NCBI GenBank assembly: GCA_013695975.1
Contig: JACCZL010000043.1
Location: 1 to 8,457 of the forward strand
DNA from: Chloroflexota bacterium
GTDB taxonomy: Bacteria > Chloroflexota > UBA6077 > JACCZL01
DNA: 8,457 nt
Direction: 5' to 3'
Translations under genes and position numbers: made by a program
Part shown: piece by piece, positions 1 to 4,940 of the stretch
How the letters are laid out: each line of letters opens with the position of its first letter
How positions within the stretch are numbered: position 1 is the stretch's first letter
Notes under the pieces: model-generated
What the model was told of the DNA's origin: nothing
The model's database searches: none
Seen by the model: the letters and a program-made list of their open reading frames with translations, nothing else

Positions 1-370
1 CGTGGGCGGCACGCGTGTCGAGCTGTTCGGGCCGGAGCGAGCCAAACCCCTGCTCGAAGCGGTCGAGGACCACGTGCAGGTCGGCCACGATGCAGGCCGG
101 CTCCTGGGCCGCGATCTCGTGCATCCGCGCGACCCGCTGCTCGCGGGTAAAGGCCGGTTCGAGCTCGCCTCGGAGCCCGCGCTCGACACTGGTGAGATAC
201 GATTCGCAGGCGCGCACGGCGTGCCCGACCAGTAAGCGCACGGTCCACGGATCGCAGTTGGTGGAATGGTCCCAGTCCTCGGGCGCCAGCGTCCGCAGCT
301 CGCCGGCCAGGGCATCGCCCTCGGTGCGTAGGCGCCGCAGCCCCTCGTCTGCTCGCGGGTCCCCCGCCAT
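1..370 (-). CDS. DinB / maleylpyruvate isomerase N-terminal-type protein (partial, C-terminus off the window)
   Basis: The minus strand is open from an ATG at 370-368 to the left edge, giving 123 residues with no stop. The start is well supported: AAGGAGGT lies at 385-378, seven bases before the ATG. The N-terminal half shows the pattern of the DinB-like four-helix family that includes mycothiol-dependent maleylpyruvate isomerase (TIGR03083-like proteins): a leading helix rich in Leu/Arg/Glu, then LAPEDWDHST at residues 29-38, then CDPWTVRLLVGHAVRA at 39-54. The W..xT.C..WTVR.LVGH pattern includes the His that usually serves as a metal ligand. The visible end, DTRAAH, falls where such proteins usually have another conserved His. 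These proteins are cytoplasmic and often of unknown substrate; some use mycothiol or another thiol. I cannot assign a reaction. It is divergent from the FmdB-type gene and shares its 183-bp upstream region. Confidence 0.75.
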   Translation of the reverse strand, partial: MAGDPRADEGLRRLRTEGDALAGELRTLAPEDWDHSTNCDPWTVRLLVGHAVRACESYLTSVERGLRGELEPAFTREQRVARMHEIAAQEPACIVADLHVVLDRFEQGFGSLRPEQLDTRAAH

Positions 371-396
371 GGTCGATACCTCCTTCGAGTGCTCCG

Positions 397-402
397 ATGG
401 TA
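397..402 (-). promoter_or_regulatory. Candidate -10 box for the leftward gene
   Basis: Read on the minus strand, 402-397 is TACCAT. The same hexamer occurs before the acyl-CoA dehydrogenase (5832-5837). A start about 7 nt downstream would give a leader of about 20 nt containing only the Shine-Dalgarno of the leftward gene. No convincing -35 and no extended TG is seen, so this is a weak call. Confidence 0.3.
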
Positions 403-462
403 GCGTCCGAGGGCCGGTCGGGCCACCCGCCCGAAGCCCCTCCAAATGGGTGTCGGCACTTC

Positions 463-471
463 TGGTATACT
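463..471 (+). promoter_or_regulatory. Extended -10 promoter of the FmdB-dtd unit
   Basis: TGG-TATACT (TGn extension, then five of six matches to TATAAT). No recognisable -35 lies 16-19 bp upstream, as expected for a promoter that relies on the TGn extension. The predicted start is near 478. The same TGn-TATACT word precedes pdaD (3763-3771) and, on the minus strand, miaB (2840-2832), which makes a chance match less likely. Confidence 0.65.
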
Positions 472-473
472 GT

Positions 474-518
474 CGCCTGGCGACCAGGCGTGATCAGCTT
501 GCGAGCTGGTCATTTTTT
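474..518 (+). terminator. Leader attenuator/terminator: two hairpins and a U-tract before the FmdB gene
   Basis: Hairpin A is a perfect 7-bp inverted repeat, CGCCTGG (474-480) / CCAGGCG (484-490), with loop CGA. Hairpin B pairs GATCAGCT (492-499) with AGCTGGTC (504-511), eight pairs including one G-U, loop TGCG, followed by A and six T at 513-518. Hairpin B plus the U-tract has the form of an intrinsic terminator, yet it lies only about 35 nt after the predicted start and 35 nt before the TTG start codon. GACCAG (482-487), within A, is also a perfect complement of CTGGTC (506-511), within B, so an alternative pairing would destroy both hairpins. That is the architecture of an attenuator. The ligand or signal is unknown. 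Because the predicted start lies inside hairpin A, A may form only partly in the transcript. Confidence 0.5.
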
Positions 519-553
519 GTGTCTTCGCCAGACCCGACGGGAGGAGGCCACCG

Positions 554-940
554 TTGCCAATCTACACCTATCGTTGCCAGGCGTGCGAGAACGTGCTCGA
601 GAAGCGCCAGAGCTTCAGCGAGGACGCGTTGACGACCTGCCAACAGTGTGGCGGTGAGCTACGCAAGGTGCTGCATCCAGTCGGCATCGTCTTCAAGGGA
701 AGCGGCTTCTACAACACCGACTATCGTGCTAGCAACGGCGCGGCGGCCAAGGACTCAGACGACAAGGGTGGAGACAAGACCGAGAGTGGCGAGGCCTCCA
801 CCTCCACGTCGGACACGTCGAAGACGTCCGCGAGCGACTCAAAGAGCGACGGAGAGAAGCCGGCGGCCAGCAAGTCCGATACCTCGCCCGGCAGCGCCAC
901 CAAGGCGACCGCCGGCGCCGGCAGCGCCAAGTCGGAGTGA
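554..940 (+). CDS. FmdB family zinc-ribbon protein with a long disordered tail
   Basis: This 128-residue protein starts at TTG 554, with GGAGGAGG at 540-547, six bases upstream. The N-terminus MPIYTYRCQAC is the FmdB/putative regulatory protein zinc-ribbon signature. Four cysteines form two CxxC knuckles, C8-x2-C11 and C29-x2-C32, spaced as in the family, followed by KVLHPVGIVFKGSGFY (residues 38-53), the typical family ending. Family members are small zinc-binding proteins of unclear function, first linked to amidase/formamidase gene regulation. Residues 59-128 are an added tail built only from A, S, N, G, K, D, T, E and P, with no hydrophobic or aromatic residue, so it is almost certainly disordered. 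Most FmdB proteins are 70-110 residues, and the extra length is this tail. It is cotranscribed with dtd if the hairpin at 949-986 is read through. Confidence 0.88.
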   Translation: MPIYTYRCQACENVLEKRQSFSEDALTTCQQCGGELRKVLHPVGIVFKGSGFYNTDYRASNGAAAKDSDDKGGDKTESGEASTSTSDTSKTSASDSKSDGEKPAASKSDTSPGSATKATAGAGSAKSE

Positions 941-948
941 GCTGCCGA

Positions 949-986
949 TCGGCCGGGTGTCGGGCGAGGCGCGACCGCCTGGCCGA
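949..986 (+). terminator. Long hairpin between the FmdB gene and dtd (no U-tract)
   Basis: Positions 949-959 pair with 976-986 in an 11-bp helix (two G-U pairs). The stem continues past a bulged C975 with TCG (960-962) / CGA (972-974). It begins eight bases after the FmdB stop. No run of T follows, so it is not a classical intrinsic terminator. It could be a weak terminator, a 3'-end stabiliser or a processing site. A smaller hairpin, CGAC (995-998) / GTCG (1002-1005), sits where the dtd ribosome site would be. Confidence 0.4.
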
Positions 987-1008
987 ACGTTAGACGACCG
1001 GGTCGGCG

Positions 1009-1455
1009 ATGCGCGCCGTCTTGCAGCGGGTCAGCCACGCCCGAGTTTTCGTGGAGGGGCAGGAGGTCGGCTCGATCGGTATGGGCTGGACCATCTTGCT
1101 CGGGGTCGGCCCCGAGGATGATGAGCAAACCGCGGCCGGGCTCGTCGACCGGATCGCCGGCTTGCGAGCGTTCGATGACCCGGAAGGGAAGATGAACCTC
1201 GCCGCGGCCGACGCGGGCGCCGAGATGCTGGTCGTGAGCCAGTTTACTCTCTACGCCGACCTCCGTGGCCGTCGCCCCGGCTTCAGTCGCGCGGCCTCGC
1301 CAGACCGCGCCGAGCCGCTCGTCGAGCGCGTGTGCGAGCTCCTGCGCCAGCGCGGCTTCACGGTCGGGAGCGGTCGATTCGGGGCGATGATGGACGTCGA
1401 GCTGACCAACCAGGGGCCGGTGACCTTCGTGCTCTCGACCGACGCCTGGAGCTGA
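1009..1455 (+). CDS. dtd: D-aminoacyl-tRNA deacylase (D-tyrosyl-tRNA deacylase)
   Basis: This 148-residue cytoplasmic enzyme hydrolyses D-amino acids (and glycine mischarged on tRNA-Ala) from tRNA, a proofreading step that keeps D-residues out of proteins. The family length is about 145-150. The canonical start MRAVLQRVSHARV is present. The active-site strand SQFTLYAD is at residues 77-84, with the key Thr80 at the same number as in E. coli, followed by the RGRRPGFS segment. The second signature, NQGPVTF, is at 134-140 and includes the Gly-cisPro pair (136-137) that excludes L-aminoacyl substrates. FDDPEGKMN (55-63) also matches the family. No good Shine-Dalgarno precedes the ATG; the 68-bp gap after the FmdB gene is taken up by hairpins, so expression may depend on coupling or on processing. 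It runs convergently into miaB across a 44-bp gap in which I see no terminator. Confidence 0.95.
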   Translation: MRAVLQRVSHARVFVEGQEVGSIGMGWTILLGVGPEDDEQTAAGLVDRIAGLRAFDDPEGKMNLAAADAGAEMLVVSQFTLYADLRGRRPGFSRAASPDRAEPLVERVCELLRQRGFTVGSGRFGAMMDVELTNQGPVTFVLSTDAWS

Positions 1456-1499
1456 CCCTGCCGCCCAGTCGACGACCCCGCAAGATCGCGTGTTGCTGG

Positions 1500-2786
1500 T
1501 CAGACCGCGGCGGGGACGAGTAGCTCACCCTGCAGCGACCAGGCGCTCGTCTGGGTGACGCGGACGTCGACCAGACGGCCGGCCAGCGGTTCCGATGACG
1601 CCACGTGGACGAGCTTGTTCGTCCGGGTGCGGCCGTACCACTTGCCCTTCGCCTCACCCTCGACCAGGACCTCGACCGTCCGACCCAGCAGCGGGGCGTT
1701 GATCGACTCCGCGACCCCCTTCTGGAGGGCCTCGACGGCGTGGAGCCGTCGCTTTTTCTCCTCGAGCGGGAGCTGGTCGGGGTAGATTGCCGCGGGCGTG
1801 CCCGGACGCGGCGAGTAGGCCGCGACGTGGACGACGTCGAAGCGGATCTCGGCGAGGGCCGCGAGAGTGTTCTCGAACTGGGCCTCGGTTTCACCCGGGA
1901 AGCCCACGATGATGTCAGTCGAGATGCCCAGCCGCGGCACGCGCTCGCGGATCCTGCCGACGAGGTCCTTGTACAGCCCCACCGTGTAGCCACGACGCAT
2001 CTCGCGGAGCATCTCGTCGTCGCCCGACTGGAGGGGCAGGTTGATGTCCTCGCAGACCCGTGGCAGGGTCGCCACCGCCTCGATCAGCTCGGCGTGGAAG
2101 TCGCCGGGGTAGGACGTCAGGAAGCGAATCCGCTCGAGCCCCGCTACCTCGTCGTTCAGACGATGCAGGAGCTGGGCGAGGCTGATCCGCGGACGGAGAT
2201 CGCGCCCGTACCGCTCGACGATCTGGCTCAGCAGGACGACCTCGCGAGTGCCGCGTCGGACCAGGTCACGGACCTCTCCCAGAATCTCCTCAGGGGCCCG
2301 CGAGCGCTCGCGACCGCGGGTCGAGGGGACGATGCAGAACGTGCAGTTGCGGTTGCAGCCCTGGTGGATCGTGATCCCCTCGGAGATGCGCGGGGCGCGC
2401 GCCGCGTCGGGCGGCTCGATCCGATAGTACTGATCCAGCTCGACCAGGTCGGCCAGGCGGTCGCGGACGGTCAGGTCCTGGCCCGGCGCCAGGAAGAAGT
2501 CGACGAACGGGTACTGCCGCTGCCAGGCGTCGACGTCGCCGACGCAGCCGGCGACCGCGATCCGCGTGGCCGGCTTCTGCTGCTTGAGGCGCCGCAGCTC
2601 GGCGAGCTGATTGCGGACCTTGTCCTCGGCGTGCTGGCGGACCATGCAGGAGTACAGGACAAGCAGATCGGCCGAGCCCCGACTCGCCGTCTCCTCGAAC
2701 CCCTGCGCCTCGAGCCCATCCCCAAGTCGCCGAGCATCCGACGTGTTCATCTGGCACCCGATCGTCCAGATGTGGAACTTGCCCAT
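1500..2786 (-). CDS. miaB: tRNA-2-methylthio-N6-dimethylallyladenosine synthase
   Basis: This radical-SAM methylthiotransferase of 428 residues adds the methylthio group to i6A37 of tRNAs that read UNN codons. Domains in order: (1) N-terminal UPF0004 domain with the MiaB-type FHIWTIGCQMN motif and three cluster cysteines, C11, C47 and C81; (2) radical-SAM core with C144-x3-C148-x2-C151 in HQGCNRNCTFCIVPSTRGRE, followed by RSR; (3) C-terminal TRAM RNA-binding domain from about residue 365. QMN after the first Cys and CTFCIVP favour MiaB over RimO or MtaB. The core is slightly divergent: the usual LLGQNVN is LLSQIVE (185-191), and the usual H-x-H-x-P-x-QSG reads DINLPLQSG. The ATG at 2786-2784 gives the family N-terminus; an open frame continues upstream but carries no family sequence. 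GGAG lies close before the ATG. An extended -10 sits about 45 bp upstream. Confidence 0.93.
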   Translation of the reverse strand: MGKFHIWTIGCQMNTSDARRLGDGLEAQGFEETASRGSADLLVLYSCMVRQHAEDKVRNQLAELRRLKQQKPATRIAVAGCVGDVDAWQRQYPFVDFFLAPGQDLTVRDRLADLVELDQYYRIEPPDAARAPRISEGITIHQGCNRNCTFCIVPSTRGRERSRAPEEILGEVRDLVRRGTREVVLLSQIVERYGRDLRPRISLAQLLHRLNDEVAGLERIRFLTSYPGDFHAELIEAVATLPRVCEDINLPLQSGDDEMLREMRRGYTVGLYKDLVGRIRERVPRLGISTDIIVGFPGETEAQFENTLAALAEIRFDVVHVAAYSPRPGTPAAIYPDQLPLEEKKRRLHAVEALQKGVAESINAPLLGRTVEVLVEGEAKGKWYGRTRTNKLVHVASSEPLAGRLVDVRVTQTSAWSLQGELLVPAAV

Positions 2787-2831
2787 GGCTCCGCCCCTGC
2801 CGATTGATCCCGCGCCTCGGTCGACGCCAAG

Positions 2832-2840
2832 AGTATAACA
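2832..2840 (-). promoter_or_regulatory. Extended -10 promoter of miaB
   Basis: Read leftwards, 2840-2832 is TGT-TATACT, the same TGn-TATACT word seen before the FmdB gene and pdaD. The predicted start near 2825 gives a leader of about 40 nt to the miaB ATG. No clear -35 is seen. Confidence 0.6.
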
Positions 2841-2843
2841 GCG

Positions 2844-2859
2844 GCCCTCCTGAGGGGGC
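2844..2859. repeat. Small inverted repeat between the divergent miaB and trmI promoters
   Basis: GCCCTC (2844-2849) and GGGGGC (2854-2859) surround CTGA. The repeat can form a 6-bp hairpin with one G-U pair. It sits just upstream of the miaB -10 and just upstream of the proposed trmI -35, so it could be a shared operator, or simply GC-rich background. Confidence 0.2.
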
Positions 2860-2869
2860 TCGATCTGCT

Positions 2870-2900
2870 TTGGCAGGCGCTGAAAGTCGGCTGGTACCCT
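2870..2900 (+). promoter_or_regulatory. Candidate promoter of trmI (TTGGCA ... TGG-TACCCT)
   Basis: TTGGCA (2870-2875) matches the -35 consensus at five of six positions. TGG-TACCCT (2892-2900) is an extended -10 type element, 19 bp downstream. The initiation site expected about seven bases after the -10 coincides with the GTG start codon at 2907, which would make the trmI mRNA leaderless. Confidence 0.45.
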
Positions 2901-2906
2901 TCGAGC

Positions 2907-3746
2907 GTGGCAGCGCGTCCGTTCGTGGAGGGTGAGACTGTCCTGCTGCTGGATCGGGCCGGTAACCGCCGCCTCGTGCGATTGCGGGCGGGGGGTCGGC
3001 TCCACGGCCACCAGGGGTACCTCGAGCACGATCGCTTGATCGGCGAGGACGAGGGCGTGGTGGTGCGCACCTCGAGCCGCGTCGCCTACGTCGCCGTTCG
3101 GCCGCGCCTGGCCGACTACGTCCTCGAGATGCCGCGCCAGAGCGCGATCGTCTATCCGAAGGACGTCGGCATGATCCTCGTCTGGGCCGATGTCTACCCT
3201 GGCGCGACCGTGCTCGAATCCGGGCTCGGCTCTGGCGCGCTCACGCTGGCCTTGCTGCGCGCGGTCGGTGCCAACGGCCAGGTCGTCGTCTACGAGTCCC
3301 GCGGTGACTTCATCCCGCCGGCCCTCCAGAACATCCACGGATTCGGCGAGCCACCCGCCAACCTGCTCATCCGCGAGCGGGACATCTACGAAGGGATCGA
3401 CGAGACCGACCTCGATCGGCTGGTGCTCGACCTGCCGGAGCCGTGGCGGGTCGTGCCGCACGCCCTTGGAGCGCTTCGCTCGGGCGGGATCGCGGCGTTC
3501 TACAGTCCGTCGATCGTCCAGGTCCAGCAGACGCACGAGGCGCTCGAAGGCTCGGGCGGCTTCGGCCAGATCGAAGTGCTCGAGGCAAGCTACCGCCCCT
3601 GGCAGCTCAAGGGGCGGGCGGTCCGTCCGGTCCAGCAGATGATCGCCCACACCGGTTTTCTGACCTTCGCTCGCCGCCTCGCCCTGGGAACGAGCCGCGC
3701 CACACCCGAGTCCGAGGGCGAGGCGGCCGCGCCACCCGTTCTGTGA
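2907..3746 (+). CDS. trmI: tRNA (adenine(58)-N1)-methyltransferase TrmI
   Basis: This 279-residue SAM-dependent enzyme methylates A58 in the T-loop of tRNA, a modification needed for growth at high temperature in Thermus; the family works as a tetramer. The N-terminal beta domain reads PFVEGETVLLLD (residues 5-16) and then LHGHQGYLEHDRLIG (32-46). The linker LADYVLEMPR...IVYPKDVGMI (68-90) is typical. The SAM-binding motif I is VLESGLGSGALTLALL (102-117). DLPEPW (175-180) is the conserved catalytic/substrate loop. KGRAVRPVQQMIAHTGFLTFARR near the C-terminus also fits. The last 20 residues or so are a nonconserved tail. The start is GTG at 2907: it gives the family N-terminus, no Shine-Dalgarno precedes it, and a -10-like element ends six bases before it, so translation may be leaderless. 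It is divergent from miaB. Confidence 0.93.
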   Translation: MAARPFVEGETVLLLDRAGNRRLVRLRAGGRLHGHQGYLEHDRLIGEDEGVVVRTSSRVAYVAVRPRLADYVLEMPRQSAIVYPKDVGMILVWADVYPGATVLESGLGSGALTLALLRAVGANGQVVVYESRGDFIPPALQNIHGFGEPPANLLIRERDIYEGIDETDLDRLVLDLPEPWRVVPHALGALRSGGIAAFYSPSIVQVQQTHEALEGSGGFGQIEVLEASYRPWQLKGRAVRPVQQMIAHTGFLTFARRLALGTSRATPESEGEAAAPPVL

Positions 3747-3762
3747 CGGCCGGCACGCCTCA

Positions 3763-3771
3763 TGCTATACT
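3763..3771 (+). promoter_or_regulatory. Extended -10 promoter of the polyamine operon
   Basis: TGC-TATACT lies 17 bases after the trmI stop. A poor -35 (TGTGAC, 3742-3747) is about 18 bp upstream and overlaps the trmI stop codon. The predicted start near 3778 gives a leader of about 257 nt before pdaD. Confidence 0.65.
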
Positions 3772-3777
3772 CCGAAC

Positions 3778-4034
3778 GCTGTCCGTGCGACTGAGGTTTG
3801 GTACACCGCGGAAGTCCACTCGGATAAGCGCATACCAGCACCATTTGCTGGGGCCGGCTGACCGCCAGTGCTGCCCGGAGCCATTTCCGGGTGGGGCCGC
3901 CTTGGGGTGGTGCTTTTTCGTTGTCTGTTTTCGGAACGTTCGAGGGACTGAAGGGACCGATCCGTGGGTAGTCTGGGGTTGCGAATGGTGGAGCGGAGCG
4001 GGCTCGATGGTTGCGTGGACGCAAGGGCGGTGCC
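3778..4034 (+). promoter_or_regulatory. Long structured 5' leader of the pdaD-speD-speE operon (candidate cis-regulatory RNA)
   Basis: The region has no family-type coding and several pairings. (1) A 49-nt element: 3785-3789 with 3829-3833, internal loop A / AUAAG, then CTGAG (3791-3795) with CTCGG (3819-3823), then TGG (3799-3801) with CCA (3816-3818), ending in a 14-nt loop. (2) Hairpin CCAGCA (3835-3840) / TGCTGG (3846-3851), loop CCATT. (3) Hairpin CCCGGA (3874-3879) / TCCGGG (3886-3891), loop GCCATT, so both loops carry CCATT. (4) Terminator-like GCCGCC (3896-3901) / GGTGGT (3906-3911), then TTTTT at 3914-3918. (5) A competing long-range pairing, AGCACCA (3837-3843) with TGGTGCT (3908-3914), excludes both (2) and (4). 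I recognise no known riboswitch class. The arrangement suggests transcription attenuation, but that is inference. Confidence 0.5.
3896..3918 (+). terminator. Candidate attenuator terminator in the pdaD leader
   Basis: GCCGCC (3896-3901), loop TTGG, GGTGGT (3906-3911) form six pairs, two of them G-U. GC and then five T (3914-3918) follow directly. The stem is of moderate strength. It competes with a long-range partner at 3837-3843 that would pair with 3908-3914. Confidence 0.4.
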
Positions 4035-4038
4035 GTGA
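3964..4038 (+). CDS. Possible short leader ORF overlapping the pdaD start
   Basis: GTG at 3964 opens a 24-codon frame (first residues MGSLGLRMVERSG if GTG is read as Met) that ends in TGA at 4036-4038. AAGGGA (3951-3956) is well placed, seven bases upstream. An internal ATG at 3985 could also serve. The stop overlaps the pdaD GTG in a GTGA tetranucleotide (4035-4038), an arrangement typical of translational coupling. The peptide has three Arg but no run of regulatory codons, and I recognise no family. It could be chance: frames of this length are common at this GC content. Confidence 0.25.
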   Translation: MGSLGLRMVERSGLDGCVDARAVP

Positions 4039-4502
4039 GCGCCTGGCCCACGCCCAACGTGCTCTGGACCACGTCGGGGTCCGCCGAGGGCGCCACCGAG
4101 CTCAACGCCTTCGACAACGCCCTGCTCGCGGCCGGGATCGGGAATCTTAACCTGATCAAGGTCAGTAGCATCGTCCCACCGGGTGCGCAGATGCTCGAGC
4201 GGCTGCCGGCGATCGGGCCGGGCTCGCTGGTACCCGCGGTGTACGCCCAGATCCGGGGCGACACGGCTGGGGAACGCATCTGCGCCGCCGTCGGGATCGG
4301 GATTGGGAAGGACAGCCATGGCATGATCTTTGAGCATTCGGCGACGACGCGCGTCGTCGCCGAGTCCGTCGTCACGGGCATGGTCGAGGAAGGCTTCGCA
4401 CGGCGGGGCCTGCCGCTGGAGCGGCTGATCGTCTGCGCTGCCGAGCACCGCGTCGAGCGGTTCGGCTGCGCGGTCGCGGCCGTCGTTCTCTGGTGGAGGT
4501 AG
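4035..4502 (+). CDS. pdaD: Pyruvoyl-dependent arginine decarboxylase
   Basis: This 155-residue enzyme decarboxylates L-arginine to agmatine, the first step of polyamine synthesis. It needs no PLP: the proenzyme cleaves itself at a Ser-Ser bond and the second Ser becomes the pyruvoyl cofactor. The cleavage motif NLIKVSSIVPPG is at residues 39-50, with the predicted cut between Ser44 and Ser45. GMIFEHSA (96-103) supplies the conserved Glu (Glu100). The length matches archaeal PvlArgDC of about 160 residues. Start: GTG 4035 is preceded by AAGGGCGG and gives a normal N-terminus. An in-frame TTG at 4011 would add eight basic residues (RGRKGGA) and lies in a hairpin (TTGCG 4011-4015 / CGCAA 4020-4024), so I prefer 4035. 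It leads an operon, with speD five bases downstream. PLP-type SpeA or ornithine decarboxylase are the usual bacterial alternatives; neither is seen here. Confidence 0.9.
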   Translation: MSAWPTPNVLWTTSGSAEGATELNAFDNALLAAGIGNLNLIKVSSIVPPGAQMLERLPAIGPGSLVPAVYAQIRGDTAGERICAAVGIGIGKDSHGMIFEHSATTRVVAESVVTGMVEEGFARRGLPLERLIVCAAEHRVERFGCAVAAVVLWWR

Positions 4503-4507
4503 CGGAC

Positions 4508-4912
4508 ATGAAGAGTGTCGGTCGCCACTTGGTCCTCGAGCTCTGGGGCTGTAGCAACCTCAACTCGACGCTCGCGGTGGAAAACGCCTTACGGGAGATC
4601 GTCGACGCGCTGAATCTGACACTCCTCAGCCTGAATGTCCATCCGTTCAGCCCGGTCGGGGTGACTGGTGTCGCGATCGTCTCAGAATCACACATCGTCA
4701 TCCACACCTGGCCGGAGCTGGGCTACGCCGCCGTGGATGTCTTCACCTGTGGAGATCAGCGCAATCCCGAAGATGCCGTACCAGTCCTCCGGTCGCACTT
4801 TGCTCCCGAACGGGTCCAACTGCTCGAGATGAACCGAGGCATTCTCATCGAAGGCCCCGGCGAGGTGGTCGCGGCAGGGGCGGTTCGAGAACCGCCCCTC
4901 CTGGCCCGCTAG
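4508..4912 (+). CDS. speD: S-adenosylmethionine decarboxylase proenzyme (class 1B)
   Basis: This 134-residue pyruvoyl enzyme makes decarboxylated AdoMet, the aminopropyl donor for SpeE. The proenzyme self-cleaves before Ser61 in VSESHIVIHTWPE (residues 58-70). His66 and Cys81 (VDVFTCG) take the places of His68 and Cys83 of the Thermotoga enzyme, where Ser63 is the cleavage serine, so all three residues are shifted by two. The N-terminal HLVLELWGCS is also diagnostic. Start: ATG 4508 has GGAGGT at 4495-4500, seven bases upstream and within the end of pdaD. A GTG at 4493 is in frame but overlaps that site and adds only nonconserved residues. The gap to pdaD is five bases, so the two are surely one transcript. 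The last codons contain a perfect 10-bp hairpin (4876-4899), which dictates part of the C-terminal sequence after the conserved domain. Confidence 0.95.
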   Translation: MKSVGRHLVLELWGCSNLNSTLAVENALREIVDALNLTLLSLNVHPFSPVGVTGVAIVSESHIVIHTWPELGYAAVDVFTCGDQRNPEDAVPVLRSHFAPERVQLLEMNRGILIEGPGEVVAAGAVREPPLLAR

Positions 4913-4931
4913 GAACGGTCCCGAGACCGTT
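4876..4931 (+). repeat. Two tandem perfect hairpins at the speD-speE junction
   Basis: Hairpin 1 is AGGGGCGGTT (4876-4885) / AACCGCCCCT (4890-4899), ten uninterrupted pairs, loop CGAG, inside the last codons of speD. Hairpin 2 is AACGGTC (4914-4920) / GACCGTT (4925-4931), seven pairs, loop CCGA, between the speD stop and the speE ATG at 4941. No U-tract follows either stem. Hairpin 2 occupies the position where a speE Shine-Dalgarno would be expected, and none is visible. Likely roles are mRNA processing, 3' protection of the pdaD-speD message, or control of speE translation. Confidence 0.6.
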
Positions 4932-4940
4932 TCGCCGCTG

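Noticed and set aside
15..632. 205-codon plus-strand frame across the left end
   Set aside because: Ser/Arg-rich, antisense to the DinB-like gene and running through the promoter and into the FmdB gene in another frame.
1456..1499. Possible bidirectional terminator between the convergent dtd and miaB genes
   Set aside because: I find no stable inverted repeat and no T-run in these 44 bases.
1605..2807. 400-codon open frame on the plus strand across miaB
   Set aside because: It is antisense to a clear miaB, with Asp/Arg/Leu-rich translation and no domain. Long antisense frames are expected at this GC content.
2787..3650. Upstream extension of the miaB frame on the minus strand, open to 3650 (a 716-codon frame in total)
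   Set aside because: The extension lies antisense to trmI and carries no methylthiotransferase sequence. The family N-terminus begins exactly at the ATG at 2786, behind a promoter-like TGTTATACT.
4011..4034. TTG at 4011 as the pdaD start
   Set aside because: It lies in a hairpin, lacks a spaced Shine-Dalgarno and adds only basic nonconserved residues. GTG 4035 has AAGGGCGG before it.
3590..4528. Long minus-strand open frames over the pdaD leader and pdaD
   Set aside because: They overlap a convincing plus-strand gene and a structured leader, with low-complexity Arg/Pro/Ser translation and no recognisable family.
4876..4899. tRNA T-arm-like GGTTCGAGAACC sequence
   Set aside because: The stem is a continuous 10-bp helix with a 4-nt loop rather than 5 bp plus a 7-nt loop. 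There is no D-arm, anticodon arm or acceptor stem upstream, and it lies inside the speD reading frame.
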